Part shown: piece after piece, positions 24,329 to 33,325 of the stretch | How the letters are laid out: each line of letters starts with the position of its first letter | Position numbering within the stretch: position 1 is the stretch's first letter | Translations under genes and position numbers: made by a program | Assembly: GCF_001598055.1 (NCBI RefSeq) | Contig: NZ_CP014844.1 | Span: 930,001 to 994,000, forward strand | From: Cupriavidus nantongensis | GTDB lineage: Bacteria > Pseudomonadota > Gammaproteobacteria > Burkholderiales > Burkholderiaceae | Direction of reading: 5' to 3' | Length of the DNA: 64,000 bases | The notes under the pieces: model-generated | What the model saw: the letters and a program-made list of their open reading frames with translations, nothing else | What the model was told of the DNA's origin: nothing | Databases searched by the model: none

Positions 24329-27217
24329 ATGAATGCCCGCAACGAGATTGATTTCGGCACACCCGCCAGCCCATCGGCCGAACTGGTCACCCTGGAGGTC
24401 GACGGCGTCAGCGTTACCGTGCCGGCCGGCACCTCGGTGATGCGCGCCGCGATGGAGGCGCAGATCGCCGTGCCCAAGCTGTGCGCCACCGACAGCCTGG
24501 AAGCCTTCGGCTCGTGCCGGCTGTGCCTGGTCGAGATCGAGGGGCGGCGCGGCTATCCGGCCTCGTGCACCACGCCGGTGGAAGCCGGCATGAAGGTCAA
24601 GACCCAGAGCGACAAGCTCGCCGACCTGCGCCGCGGCGTGATGGAGCTGTATATCTCCGACCACCCGCTCGATTGCCTGACCTGCCCCACCAACGGCAAT
24701 TGCGAGCTGCAGGACATGGCCGGCGTGGTCGGCCTGCGCGAGGTGCGCTACAACGACGGCGGCCCGCAGGCCGCATCGAGCGTGCCGACCGCGACGCACA
24801 CGCGGATGGAGAAGGACGAGTCCAATCCTTACTTCACCTACGATCCCTCCAAGTGCATCGTCTGCAACCGCTGCGTGCGCGCCTGCGAGGAAACCCAGGG
24901 CACCTTCGCGCTGACCATCAGTGGACGCGGCTTCGATTCGCGCGTCTCGCCCGGCACCAGCCAGCCGTTCATGGAGTCGGACTGCGTCTCGTGCGGCGCC
25001 TGCGTGCAGGCCTGCCCGACCGCGACGCTGACCGAGACTTCCGTCATCAGGCTGGGCCAGCCCTCGCACAGCACCGTGACCACCTGCGCCTATTGCGGCG
25101 TGGGCTGTTCGTTCAAGGCCGAGATGAAGGGCAATGAAGTGGTGCGCATGGTGCCGTACAAGGACGGCAAGGCCAACGAGGGCCACGCCTGCGTCAAGGG
25201 CCGCTTTGCCTGGGGCTACGCCACGCACAAGGACCGCATCCTCAAGCCGATGATCCGGGCGAAGATCACCGACCCGTGGCGCGAGGTGTCGTGGGAAGAG
25301 GCGATCGACTATGCCGCGTCCGAATTCAAGCGCATCCAGGCACAGCACGGCAAGGACTCGATCGGCGGCATCGTGTCGTCGCGCTGCACCAACGAAGAAG
25401 GCTACCTGGTGCAGAAGCTGGTGCGCGCCGCGTTCGGCAACAACAACGTCGACACCTGCGCGCGCGTGTGCCATTCGCCGACCGGCTACGGGCTGAAGCA
25501 GACCCTGGGCGAATCGGCCGGCACGCAGACCTTCAAGTCGGTCGAGAAGGCCGACGTGATCATGGTGATCGGCGCCAACCCGACCGACGGCCACCCGGTC
25601 TTTGCCTCGCGCATGAAGAAGCGCCTGCGCGCGGGCGCCAGGCTGATCGTGGTCGACCCGCGCCGCATCGACCTGGTCGATTCGCCGCATATCCGCGCCG
25701 ACTTCCACCTGCAGCTGCGCCCCGGCACCAACGTCGCGCTGGTGACGTCGCTGGCGCACGTGATCGTCACCGAAGGGCTGCTCAACGAAGGCTTTATCGC
25801 CGAGCGCTGCGAGGACCGCGCGTTCGGGCAGTGGCGCGACTTTGTCGCGCTGCCGGAGAACTCGCCCGAGGCCATGGAGAGCGTGACGGGCATTCCCGCC
25901 GACCAGCTGCGCGGCGCAGCGCGCCTGTACGCGACCGGCGGCAACGCCGCGATCTACTACGGCCTGGGCGTGACCGAGCATGCGCAAGGCTCGACCACCG
26001 TGATGGGCATCGCCAACCTCGCCATGGCCACCGGCAATATCGGCCGCGAGGGCGTGGGCGTGAACCCGCTGCGCGGGCAGAACAATGTGCAGGGCTCGTG
26101 CGATATCGGCTCGTTCCCGCATGAACTGCCGGGCTATCGCCATGTGTCGGACTCGACCGTGCGCGGCCTGTTCGAAGATGCCTGGAAGGTCGAGATCAGC
26201 CCCGAGCCTGGCCTGCGCATTCCCAACATGTTCGAGGCCGCGCTGGCGGGCAGCTTCAAGGGCCTGTACTGCCAGGGCGAGGACATCGTGCAGTCGGACC
26301 CGAACACGCAGCACGTGTCCGAGGCGCTGTCGTCGATGGAATGCATCGTGGTGCAGGACATCTTCCTGAACGAGACCGCCAAGTACGCGCACGTGTTCCT
26401 GCCGGGCTCATCCTTCCTGGAAAAGGACGGCACCTTTACCAACGCCGAGCGCCGCATCTCGCGCGTGCGCAAGGTAATGCCGCCCAAGGCGCGCTATGCC
26501 GACTGGGAGGCCACCATGCTGCTGGCCAATGCGCTCGGCTATCCGATGGACTACCAGCATCCGTCCGAGATCATGGACGAGATCGCGCGGCTGACGCCGA
26601 CCTTCGCCGGCGTCAGCTACCAGCGCCTGGAGGAGTTGGGCAGCATCCAGTGGCCGTGCAATGCCGACGCGCCCGAAGGCACGCCGACCATGCATATCGA
26701 CGCCTTCGTGCGCGGCAAGGGCAAGTTCATCATCACCAAATACGTGCCCACCACCGAGAAGGTCACGCGCGCCTTCCCGCTGATCCTGACCACCGGTCGC
26801 ATCCTGTCGCAGTACAACGTCGGCGCGCAGACGCGGCGCACCGACAACGTCCACTGGCATGCCGAGGACCGGCTCGAGATCCATCCGCACGACGCCGAAG
26901 AGCGCGGCATCAAGGACGGCGACTGGGTCGGGGTGCAGAGCCGCGCCGGCGACACCGTGCTGCGCGCCATCGTCAGCGAGCGCATGCAGCCGGGCGTGGT
27001 CTACACCACATTCCACTTCCCCGAGTCGGGCGCCAACGTGATCACCACCGACAACTCCGACTGGGCCACCAACTGCCCCGAGTACAAGGTCACCGCGGTG
27101 CAGGTGCTGCCGGTGGCGCAGCCGTCGGCATGGCAGCGCCAGTACCAGGACTTCAACGCCACGCAGCTGCGGCTGCTGGAGGCGGCCAGCGCCGACCCGG
27201 CGCAGGCCGCGGGCTGA
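24329..27217 (+). CDS. fdsA: NAD-dependent formate dehydrogenase alpha subunit (molybdenum catalytic subunit)
   Basis: 962 residues. The N-terminal NuoG-like iron-sulfur part has a [2Fe-2S] site (SCRLCLVEI, ASCTTPV), the His-type segment CLTCPTNGNC, and two ferredoxin-like 4Fe-4S motifs (CIVCNRCVRACEE, CVSCGACVQACP). Then the bis-MGD domain begins with the proximal cluster CAYCGVGCSF. The molybdenum ligand is Cys, about residue 381 in CARVCHSPTGYGL, followed by the catalytic His; it is not selenocysteine. The C-terminal MopB-type domain (TGRILSQYNVGAQTRR) is complete. Oxidises formate to CO2, reversibly in characterised homologues. Confidence 0.96.
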   Translation: MNARNEIDFGTPASPSAELVTLEVDGVSVTVPAGTSVMRAAMEAQIAVPKLCATDSLEAFGSCRLCLVEIEGRRGYPASCTTPVEAGMKVKTQSDKLADLRRGVMELYISDHPLDCLTCPTNGNCELQDMAGVVGLREVRYNDGGPQAASSVPTATHTRMEKDESNPYFTYDPSKCIVCNRCVRACEETQGTFALTISGRGFDSRVSPGTSQPFMESDCVSCGACVQACPTATLTETSVIRLGQPSHSTVTTCAYCGVGCSFKAEMKGNEVVRMVPYKDGKANEGHACVKGRFAWGYATHKDRILKPMIRAKITDPWREVSWEEAIDYAASEFKRIQAQHGKDSIGGIVSSRCTNEEGYLVQKLVRAAFGNNNVDTCARVCHSPTGYGLKQTLGESAGTQTFKSVEKADVIMVIGANPTDGHPVFASRMKKRLRAGARLIVVDPRRIDLVDSPHIRADFHLQLRPGTNVALVTSLAHVIVTEGLLNEGFIAERCEDRAFGQWRDFVALPENSPEAMESVTGIPADQLRGAARLYATGGNAAIYYGLGVTEHAQGSTTVMGIANLAMATGNIGREGVGVNPLRGQNNVQGSCDIGSFPHELPGYRHVSDSTVRGLFEDAWKVEISPEPGLRIPNMFEAALAGSFKGLYCQGEDIVQSDPNTQHVSEALSSMECIVVQDIFLNETAKYAHVFLPGSSFLEKDGTFTNAERRISRVRKVMPPKARYADWEATMLLANALGYPMDYQHPSEIMDEIARLTPTFAGVSYQRLEELGSIQWPCNADAPEGTPTMHIDAFVRGKGKFIITKYVPTTEKVTRAFPLILTTGRILSQYNVGAQTRRTDNVHWHAEDRLEIHPHDAEERGIKDGDWVGVQSRAGDTVLRAIVSERMQPGVVYTTFHFPESGANVITTDNSDWATNCPEYKVTAVQVLPVAQPSAWQRQYQDFNATQLRLLEAASADPAQAAG

Positions 27218-27232
27218 GCGGAGGGCCACGCG

Positions 27233-28108
27233 ATGATGCGCTGCATGCAGTCGCCGCAACGCGATCCGGCCGCGGCCGAGGACGCCGCAACCGTGACCCA
27301 CAGCACCTTCGCCGTCAACCGCTGGCGCGGCGGCGAGCTGATGCTGGGGCCCGACGAAGTGGCCGAGGAGGTGCCGGTGGCGCTAGAGTACAACGGCATC
27401 TCGCATGCGGTGATGCTGGCGACGCCGGCCGACCTGGAAGACTTCGCGCTCGGCTTCAGCCTGAGCGAAGGCATCGTCGGCAGCGCGGGCGAAGTCTATG
27501 ACATCGAGATCGACGCGCGCGAGCACGGCATCGCGGTGCAGCTCGAGATTGCATCGGAAGCCTTCATGCGGCTCAAGGGCCGGCGTCGCGCGCTAGCGGG
27601 GCGCACCGGCTGCGGCTTGTGCGGCACCGAATCGCTGGAACAGGTGATGCGGACCCCCGCGCCGGTACACAGCACCGCGAGCTTCCATACCGACGTGATC
27701 CAGGCCGCCTTCGTCCAGCTGCAGCTGCGCCAGGCCCTGCAGCGCCATACCGGCGCGACCCACGCCGCCGCCTGGCTGCGCGCCGACGGCCATGTGTCGC
27801 TGGTGCGCGAGGACGTGGGCCGCCACAACGCGCTCGACAAGCTGGCCGGCGCGCTGGCCCGCAGTGGTGAGGACATCGCCGGCGGCGCGGTGCTGGTAAC
27901 CAGCCGCGCCAGCTATGAAATGGTGCTGAAAACCGCCGCGATCGGCGCGGGCGTGCTCGCGGCCGTTTCAGCACCGACCGCGCTGGCCGTGCGGCTCGCC
28001 GAACAGGCCAATATCACGCTGGCAGGCTTCGTGCGCGCCGGCGCGCACGTGGTCTACGCCCACCCCCAACGACTGCAGCACGGCAGCACCCAGGAGAGCC
28101 TGGCATGA
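27233..28108 (+). CDS. fdsC: FdhD-family maturation factor of formate dehydrogenase
   Basis: 291 residues. FdhD fold: EVPVALEYNGISHAVMLATPADLEDFALGFSLSEGIV, the Cys loop RTGCGLCGTESLEQ (Cys-x2-Cys, sulfur transfer), VREDVGRHNALDKLAG and LVTSRASYEMV. FdhD/FdsC proteins bind bis-MGD and deliver the sulfurated cofactor to the apo-enzyme. The start may be the second Met. Overlaps fdsD by 4 bp. Confidence 0.93.
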   Translation: MMRCMQSPQRDPAAAEDAATVTHSTFAVNRWRGGELMLGPDEVAEEVPVALEYNGISHAVMLATPADLEDFALGFSLSEGIVGSAGEVYDIEIDAREHGIAVQLEIASEAFMRLKGRRRALAGRTGCGLCGTESLEQVMRTPAPVHSTASFHTDVIQAAFVQLQLRQALQRHTGATHAAAWLRADGHVSLVREDVGRHNALDKLAGALARSGEDIAGGAVLVTSRASYEMVLKTAAIGAGVLAAVSAPTALAVRLAEQANITLAGFVRAGAHVVYAHPQRLQHGSTQESLA

Positions 28109-28329
28109 AGATCGACAACCTCGTCACCATGGCCAACCAGATCGGCAGCTTCTTCGAAGCCATGCCGGATCGCGAGGAAGCCGTTTCGGATATCGCCGGG
28201 CATATCAAGCGGTTCTGGGAACCGCGCATGCGCCGGGCGTTGCTGGGGCATTTCGATGCCGAGGCCGGCAGCGGGCTGCTGGAGATCGTGCGGGAGGCGC
28301 TGGGCCGGCACCGGGCCATGCTGGAGTAG
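28105..28329 (+). CDS. fdsD: Formate dehydrogenase delta subunit
   Basis: 74 residues, all-helical. Matches the small FdsD family: KIDNLVTMANQIGSFFEAMPDREEAVSDIAGHI then FWEPRMRRALLGHFD. Required for an active, stable complex in relatives. Last gene of fdsGBACD, start coupled to fdsC. No T-run terminator is visible before the convergent gene 22 bp away. Confidence 0.92.
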   Translation: MKIDNLVTMANQIGSFFEAMPDREEAVSDIAGHIKRFWEPRMRRALLGHFDAEAGSGLLEIVREALGRHRAMLE

Positions 28330-28351
28330 CAGGCGAGCTTGCCGGCGTCGC

Positions 28352-29047
28352 TCAGCGCAGCCGCAACGGCTCCAGCAACGCCCCGTCATACTCGCCCCGC
28401 GAAATCCGCCCCAGTTCCAGCATCCGTTGCAGGATATACACCTGCCGCTGGCGCGCGCGCCGGGGATTCGCCACCGGGTTGTTCGCCGACGGTGCCTTCG
28501 GCAGGCCCGCCAGCATCGCGCACTCGGCCAGCGTCAGCTGGTCCAGCCGCTTGCCGAAGTAGGTCCGCGCGGCATCGGCAAAGCCGTAGGCGCCCTGTCC
28601 CAGGTAGATCTTGTTCAGGTACAGCTCGAGGATCTCGTCCTTGCTCAGGGCCTTTTCGATGCGGTAGGACAGCAATACCTCGTACAGCTTGCGCGTGTAG
28701 GTCTTCTCGCGCGACAGGTAGAAATTGCGCGCGACCTGCATGGTGATGGTCGAAGCCCCCTGCGACAGTTCGTCCGACAGGTTGGCTACGCCGGCGCGGA
28801 TCACGCCGACATAGTCGATGCCGTCATGCAGGTAGAAGCGTTCGTCCTCGATCGCCACCACCGCCTCGGTCAGCGCGCGCGGCATCCTTTCGATGGGCAC
28901 GTAGTCCGGCGTATTGCGAAAGGCGGTGAGCGCGTCGAGCGACGGCAGCTGCCGGTTGGCGGCGAGGATGGCGATGGCGGCCAGCAGCGCGCCGCCGATC
29001 GCGGCGAGCAGCAGCAGCTTGAGCAGGGCGGAGCACAGGCGTTTCAT
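28352..29047 (-). CDS. Peptidoglycan glycosyltransferase (GT51) without transpeptidase domain, PBP1A-like
   Basis: 231 residues. One N-terminal membrane anchor (LLKLLLLAAIGGALLAAIAILAA), then the GT51 domain: AVVAIEDERFYLHDGID (catalytic Glu), QGASTITMQVARNFYLSREKTYTRKLYEVLLSYRIE, LELYLNKIYLGQGAYGFADAA, MLAGLPKAPSANNPV. The wording of these motifs is that of bifunctional PBP1A rather than MtgA, yet the protein stops just after the glycosyltransferase domain. It could be a monofunctional polymerase derived from a PBP1A. Catalytic residues look intact. Confidence 0.85.
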   Translation of the reverse strand: MKRLCSALLKLLLLAAIGGALLAAIAILAANRQLPSLDALTAFRNTPDYVPIERMPRALTEAVVAIEDERFYLHDGIDYVGVIRAGVANLSDELSQGASTITMQVARNFYLSREKTYTRKLYEVLLSYRIEKALSKDEILELYLNKIYLGQGAYGFADAARTYFGKRLDQLTLAECAMLAGLPKAPSANNPVANPRRARQRQVYILQRMLELGRISRGEYDGALLEPLRLR

Positions 29048-29099
29048 GGCGCGTATTGTGCCAGCCGCCGCGCGCCCCGCGCGAGCCCGCGGGTTTTGC

Positions 29100-30662
29100 C
29101 TATATCCAGCCCAGCCAGCGCCAGTAGGTCGCGGCGAACAGCAGCATCATGGCGTAGCCGACGATCGTGACCGGGATGCCGATGCGCGCGAACTGCCGCC
29201 CGTTGAAGGTCTCGGTGCCCAGGCACACCATGTTCTGCGGGGCGTTGATCGGCAGGATAAAGCCGAAGCTGACGGTAAAGCCCAGCAGCATGGTGATGCC
29301 GACGCGGTTGATGTCGCCGGGCAGGGTCTGCAGCACCGAGATCAGGATCGGCAGCAGCGCCGCGGTCAGCGCGGTGGCGCTGGCAAAGCCCAGGTGGATC
29401 AGGATCAGGAAGGCCGACAGGATCGCAAACACCAGCAGCGCCCCGTGCGCCGCCAGCCCCGAATGCGTGACCACGAACTGGCCCAGCCACTGTCCGGCCT
29501 GGGTCGACAGCAGCGCGGTGCCCAGGCTGATGCCCACCCCGAACACGATCAGCGTGCCCCACGGCGTGCGCTGCTGCATGGTCTTCCAGTCCATCACGCC
29601 GAGGCGCGGCAGCATCAGGCTCACCAGACCGACGAAGGTCACGGTGGCGGTGTCGAAGCTGTGCAGCTTGCCCTCGGTGGCCCAGAACAGCAGCAGGCCC
29701 AGCGACACCGCGGCCAGCCGCTTCTGCGGGCCGCTCATCGGGCCGAGCGCCGACAGCTCGCGCTGCACCGCCTCCTTGCCGCCGGGAATGGCCTCGGTCT
29801 CGGCCGGCAGCAGCCAGCGCACCAGCACATAGAGCACCACCGACATCGCCACCGCCCATGGCGCGCCCGCGATCAGCCATTGCAGCCAGGTGACGCGCTC
29901 GCCCAGCAGCTTGTCCATGAAGCCGACCGTCAGCAGGTTCTGCGCGGCGGCGGTCTGGATGCCGACGTTCCAGATGCTGGTGGCCTGCGCCACCGTGATC
30001 ATGATGCCGGCGGCGATATTGGACTTCTTGTCGACGCCGAACGCTGCGATCACGCCCATCATGATCGGCACCACGCAGGCGCTGCGCGCGGTGGCGCTCG
30101 GCACCACCAGGCTCAGCGCGATGGTGACGGCGATGGTGCCGATCAGGATGCGGCGCGTGCTGGTGCCGATTGCCGACAGCGTCACCAGCGCGATGCGCCG
30201 GTCGAGTCCGGTCACTGTCATCGCCGCGGAAATAAACAGCGCCGCCGCAACCAGCGCCAGCGCGGTGTTGGAGAATCCGGCCAGCGCCATGCCCAGTGCC
30301 TTCGACGTGCCGTATTGCACCGAGGGGTCATTCACGGTCGGCGCAAAGCCGATCAGCCCGGCCATCAGCGAGGTGATCATGATGGCGCTGGTTTCGTACG
30401 ACACCGCCTCGGTGATCCACACCACGATGGCGAACGCCAGGATCGCCAGCATGCGCTGGCCGGCAATGGTGAGGCCGTCGGGCTGCGGCATCGCCAGCAC
30501 CGCGATCAGCGCGGCGGCGGCTGCGAACAGGCCCCAGTGCAGGGTCAGCCTGGGTGTGGCGGCGGGTGCTGGTGTGGGCACTGGTGTGCCAGCTGGTGTG
30601 GCCACGGCAGGGGTGGCAGGGGCGGGCGGCTGGGAGGCGGGAAGTTCTGGCATTGCCGACAT
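29100..30662 (-). CDS. DASS/SLC13-family sodium-coupled anion symporter
   Basis: 520 residues with about 11-13 membrane segments. Family motifs: AIVVWITEAVSYETSAIMITSL near the N-terminus, VPSATARSACVVP, and the C-terminal SFGFILPINAPQNMVCLGT, an S-N-x-x-like substrate/sodium site. A Pro/Ala/Thr-rich 38-residue N-terminal extension is unusual and presumably cytoplasmic. Transports dicarboxylates or other anions (tartrate, succinate, sulfate in relatives). Substrate unresolved. Confidence 0.85.
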   Translation of the reverse strand: MSAMPELPASQPPAPATPAVATPAGTPVPTPAPAATPRLTLHWGLFAAAAALIAVLAMPQPDGLTIAGQRMLAILAFAIVVWITEAVSYETSAIMITSLMAGLIGFAPTVNDPSVQYGTSKALGMALAGFSNTALALVAAALFISAAMTVTGLDRRIALVTLSAIGTSTRRILIGTIAVTIALSLVVPSATARSACVVPIMMGVIAAFGVDKKSNIAAGIMITVAQATSIWNVGIQTAAAQNLLTVGFMDKLLGERVTWLQWLIAGAPWAVAMSVVLYVLVRWLLPAETEAIPGGKEAVQRELSALGPMSGPQKRLAAVSLGLLLFWATEGKLHSFDTATVTFVGLVSLMLPRLGVMDWKTMQQRTPWGTLIVFGVGISLGTALLSTQAGQWLGQFVVTHSGLAAHGALLVFAILSAFLILIHLGFASATALTAALLPILISVLQTLPGDINRVGITMLLGFTVSFGFILPINAPQNMVCLGTETFNGRQFARIGIPVTIVGYAMMLLFAATYWRWLGWI

Positions 30663-30918
30663 TCCTTGTAGTTCGACCTGTCTTAAATTTTCCGGCGCGC
30701 AGCGGGCGATGTCGAGGACGGCGAAGGGATAGTTACGCCCGTCATGCGCAAGATCAAGGCAATGGCAGATCGCCGGATTCTCCGGCCGCCGCGCGCGTCA
30801 TACCAGTGAGAGGCTCGCCACACAAGGCCTGGGCAGCAGTCCGCATGATCCGATATCGGCGCCGCGCCGGGCCGCATGAGGCACGAGCCGGAGTGATCTG
30901 AAATAATTGGAGCCGACC

Positions 30919-31164
30919 ATGAAGGTTTTAGTACGCGGTCTCAAGGCCGGGCTGGAGCCGGCGGCGCTGCGCAACGCGCTGGCACGGTATGCGAAGATCC
31001 GTTCGGTGGAACTGGTGAAGGAAGGCGACCCCGCGCATCCCTGGGCGTGGGTCGATATCGACGCCGGCGCACTGACGGTATGGAAGCTGGTGGCGCGGCT
31101 GGACCGGCGCTATATCGCCGGCTGCCACCTGCGCTGGCACGTGCCGGCGTATCGCGAGCGCTGA
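30919..31164 (+). CDS. Small RRM-like RNA-binding protein
   Basis: 81 residues with beta-alpha-beta-beta-alpha-beta layout of an RNA recognition motif. KVLVRGL is RNP2-like and HPWAWVDID occupies the RNP1 strand, with the aromatic position kept only as Trp. ATG 30919 has GGAG 6 bp upstream. Lies 50 bp before the phosphatase gene and may be co-transcribed. RNA binding is inferred from the fold pattern only. Confidence 0.65.
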   Translation: MKVLVRGLKAGLEPAALRNALARYAKIRSVELVKEGDPAHPWAWVDIDAGALTVWKLVARLDRRYIAGCHLRWHVPAYRER

Positions 31165-31214
31165 AGCGCCGCACCGGCACCGGCGCGCCTGCCAACGACA
31201 AACTGGAAAGAACA

Positions 31215-32048
31215 ATGCTCAAGTGGCTTCAACGCGCGGCATGCCCGCATGCCCTCGCGGCCATGCCGCCAACGCCGGCGGCGACCGGTCCCGCGCCGGA
31301 CATGCAAGACGTGCCAAACCTGGTGTTCGAGCGCATCAGCAATGCGCGCGACCTGGGCGGACTGGTGGGCGCGGAAGGGCGCCGCGTGCGCCACGGCAGG
31401 CTCTACCGCAGCGGCAACCCGGCGCTGGCGAGCGATGCCGACCTGCAGCGGCTGCAGGCGCTGGGGCTCGACATGGTGGTGGACTTCCGCTCGCCCGGCG
31501 AGAAGTCGCCGGACGAAGCGGCCTTCGGCCAGCGCTTCCGCTGGCAGGCGGTGCCGGTGCTGGAAGGCAGCATGGCGATGGATGTGCTGATGCCGCGCCT
31601 GCGCGCCAGCACGCCGGCGCAGATGGATGCCTTCATGCTCGAGGTCTACCGCGATTTCCCGGTGCGCTATCGCGCCGCCTTCGGCGGCTTCATGCAGACC
31701 GTGCAGGGCGGCCAGACGCTGCTGTTCCACTGCACCGCGGGCAAGGACCGCACCGGCTTTGCCGCGCTGCTGCTGCTGGCGGCGCTGGGTGTGGGGCAGG
31801 ACGATATCCTCGCCAACTACCTGGAATCGAACCAGCGCAACGCGCAGTTCAATGCGGCCGCGCTGGCGCAGATGCGCGGGCTTGGCATCGATGCCGCGGT
31901 GATGATGCCGCTGCTGGAAGTCCGGGCCAGCTATCTCGAGGCGTCGATGCAGGCCATCGACGCGGGCTGGGGCAGCGTCGGCAACTACCTGCGCGACGCA
32001 CTGCAGGTCGACGTCGCGCAGCTGCGCGCGCACTACCTGGCCGATTGA
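31215..32048 (+). CDS. Tyrosine-protein phosphatase, dual-specificity-like
   Basis: 277 residues. Y-phosphatase3 family: NARDLGGL and RLYRSGNPALASDADLQRL at the N-terminus, VVDFRSPGEK, and the P-loop HCTAGKDRTGFAALLLL (Cys-x5-Arg) near residue 175. An AGKDRTG loop with Lys/Asp is typical of MptpB-like bacterial phosphatases that act on phosphotyrosine and sometimes phosphoinositides. No signal peptide. Convergent with ackA (1-bp gap). Confidence 0.88.
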   Translation: MLKWLQRAACPHALAAMPPTPAATGPAPDMQDVPNLVFERISNARDLGGLVGAEGRRVRHGRLYRSGNPALASDADLQRLQALGLDMVVDFRSPGEKSPDEAAFGQRFRWQAVPVLEGSMAMDVLMPRLRASTPAQMDAFMLEVYRDFPVRYRAAFGGFMQTVQGGQTLLFHCTAGKDRTGFAALLLLAALGVGQDDILANYLESNQRNAQFNAAALAQMRGLGIDAAVMMPLLEVRASYLEASMQAIDAGWGSVGNYLRDALQVDVAQLRAHYLAD

Positions 32049-32049
32049 T

Positions 32050-33285
32050 CTACAGCTTGCCGCTGTCGCGCAGGATGCGCGCGGTGCTGAGTGCGATCAT
32101 CCCTTCTTCATCGGTCGGCAGCACCAGCACCGGCACGCGGCTGTCGTCGCGGCTGATGCGCTGGCTGTTGTTGCCGTTGGCGCCGGCATCGAGCGTGATG
32201 CCGAACAGGCCCGCCAGGTGTTCGCAGATGCGCGCGCGCACCGGCGGCGAATTGGCGCCGATGCCCGCGGTGAATACCAGCGCATCGAGGCCGCCCAGCG
32301 TGGTGGCGAGCTTGCCGATTTCCTGCGCGGCGCGATAGGCGTAGAAATCCACCGCCAGCCGCGCGCGCGGCGCATCGCTGGCCAGCAGCGCGCGCATGTC
32401 GCTGCTGACGCCGGACAGTCCCTTCAGCCCCGATTCCTGGTACAGCATCGCCTGGATTTCGGCGGCGCTCATGCCTTGCTGCGCCAGCCACAGCAGCGCG
32501 CCCGGATCGACCGCGCCGCAGCGCGTGCCCATCGGCAGGCCATCGAGCGCGGTCAGGCCCATGGTGCTGTCGACGCTGCGCCCGTCGCGCATGGCGCACA
32601 GGCTGGCGCCGTTGCCCAGGTGCGCCACCACCACGCGGCCTTCGGCCAGGTCGGGCGCGACCTGGCGCAGCCGGCGCGCGATGTACTCGTAAGACAGCCC
32701 ATGGAAGCCATAGCGCCGGATGCCGCGCTCGAAATACGCATAGGGCAGCGCCATCAGCTGCGCCAGCACGTCGTGGCCGGCGTGGAAGGCGGTGTCGAAG
32801 CACGCCACCTGCAGCAGCTCCGGCATGGCCTGGCGCACCGCGCGGATCGCGGTCAGGTTGTGCGGCTGGTGCAGCGGCGCCAGCGGCACCAGTGCTTCCA
32901 GGTTTTCCAGCACGGTGTCGTCGATGCAGACCGCTTGCGCGTAGGCCGCACCGCCATGCACCACGCGATGGCCGATCGCCACCGGCGGATGGTCGCGCAG
33001 GCCCACGCTCAGCACCAGCCGCACCAGGCGGAAGGCGGCATCGTGGTCGGCCACCTGCGCCTGCGGGAAGGTCTCGTCGGCCACCACGCGGCCGTCGGCC
33101 ATGGTGGCGCGCAGCCGCGGCGCGACACCGATGCCTTCGATCTGGCCGTGCGCGCTCAGCACCGGGTTGATGTCGGCATTGCCGTGCGCGGCCTCGGGCA
33201 CGGCGTAGACCGAGACCTTGACGCTGGACGAGCCCGCGTTGACGACGAGGATGACGGCGGGCGCGGCGGTGTGGAGGGGGGTCAC
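32050..33285 (-). CDS. ackA: Acetate kinase
   Basis: 411 residues, full length. Signature VVNAGSSSVKVSVY at the N-terminus, IGHRVVHGG, FDTAFH, RRYGFHGLSYEYIA, HLGNGASLCA and DALVFTAGIGANSPPVRARI. Interconverts acetate + ATP and acetyl phosphate. Forms a pair with the upstream pta-like gene (40-bp gap), together an acetyl-CoA/acetate (or propionyl/butyryl) module. Confidence 0.94.
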   Translation of the reverse strand: MTPLHTAAPAVILVVNAGSSSVKVSVYAVPEAAHGNADINPVLSAHGQIEGIGVAPRLRATMADGRVVADETFPQAQVADHDAAFRLVRLVLSVGLRDHPPVAIGHRVVHGGAAYAQAVCIDDTVLENLEALVPLAPLHQPHNLTAIRAVRQAMPELLQVACFDTAFHAGHDVLAQLMALPYAYFERGIRRYGFHGLSYEYIARRLRQVAPDLAEGRVVVAHLGNGASLCAMRDGRSVDSTMGLTALDGLPMGTRCGAVDPGALLWLAQQGMSAAEIQAMLYQESGLKGLSGVSSDMRALLASDAPRARLAVDFYAYRAAQEIGKLATTLGGLDALVFTAGIGANSPPVRARICEHLAGLFGITLDAGANGNNSQRISRDDSRVPVLVLPTDEEGMIALSTARILRDSGKL

Positions 33286-33325
33286 GCGGGAAAGCTCCGT
33301 TGTCAGTGCAGAGGGGGCGGGCCGG

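Noticed and set aside
24329..27217. Selenocysteine in FdsA
   Set aside because: The molybdenum-ligand codon is TGC (Cys), with no in-frame TGA in the gene.
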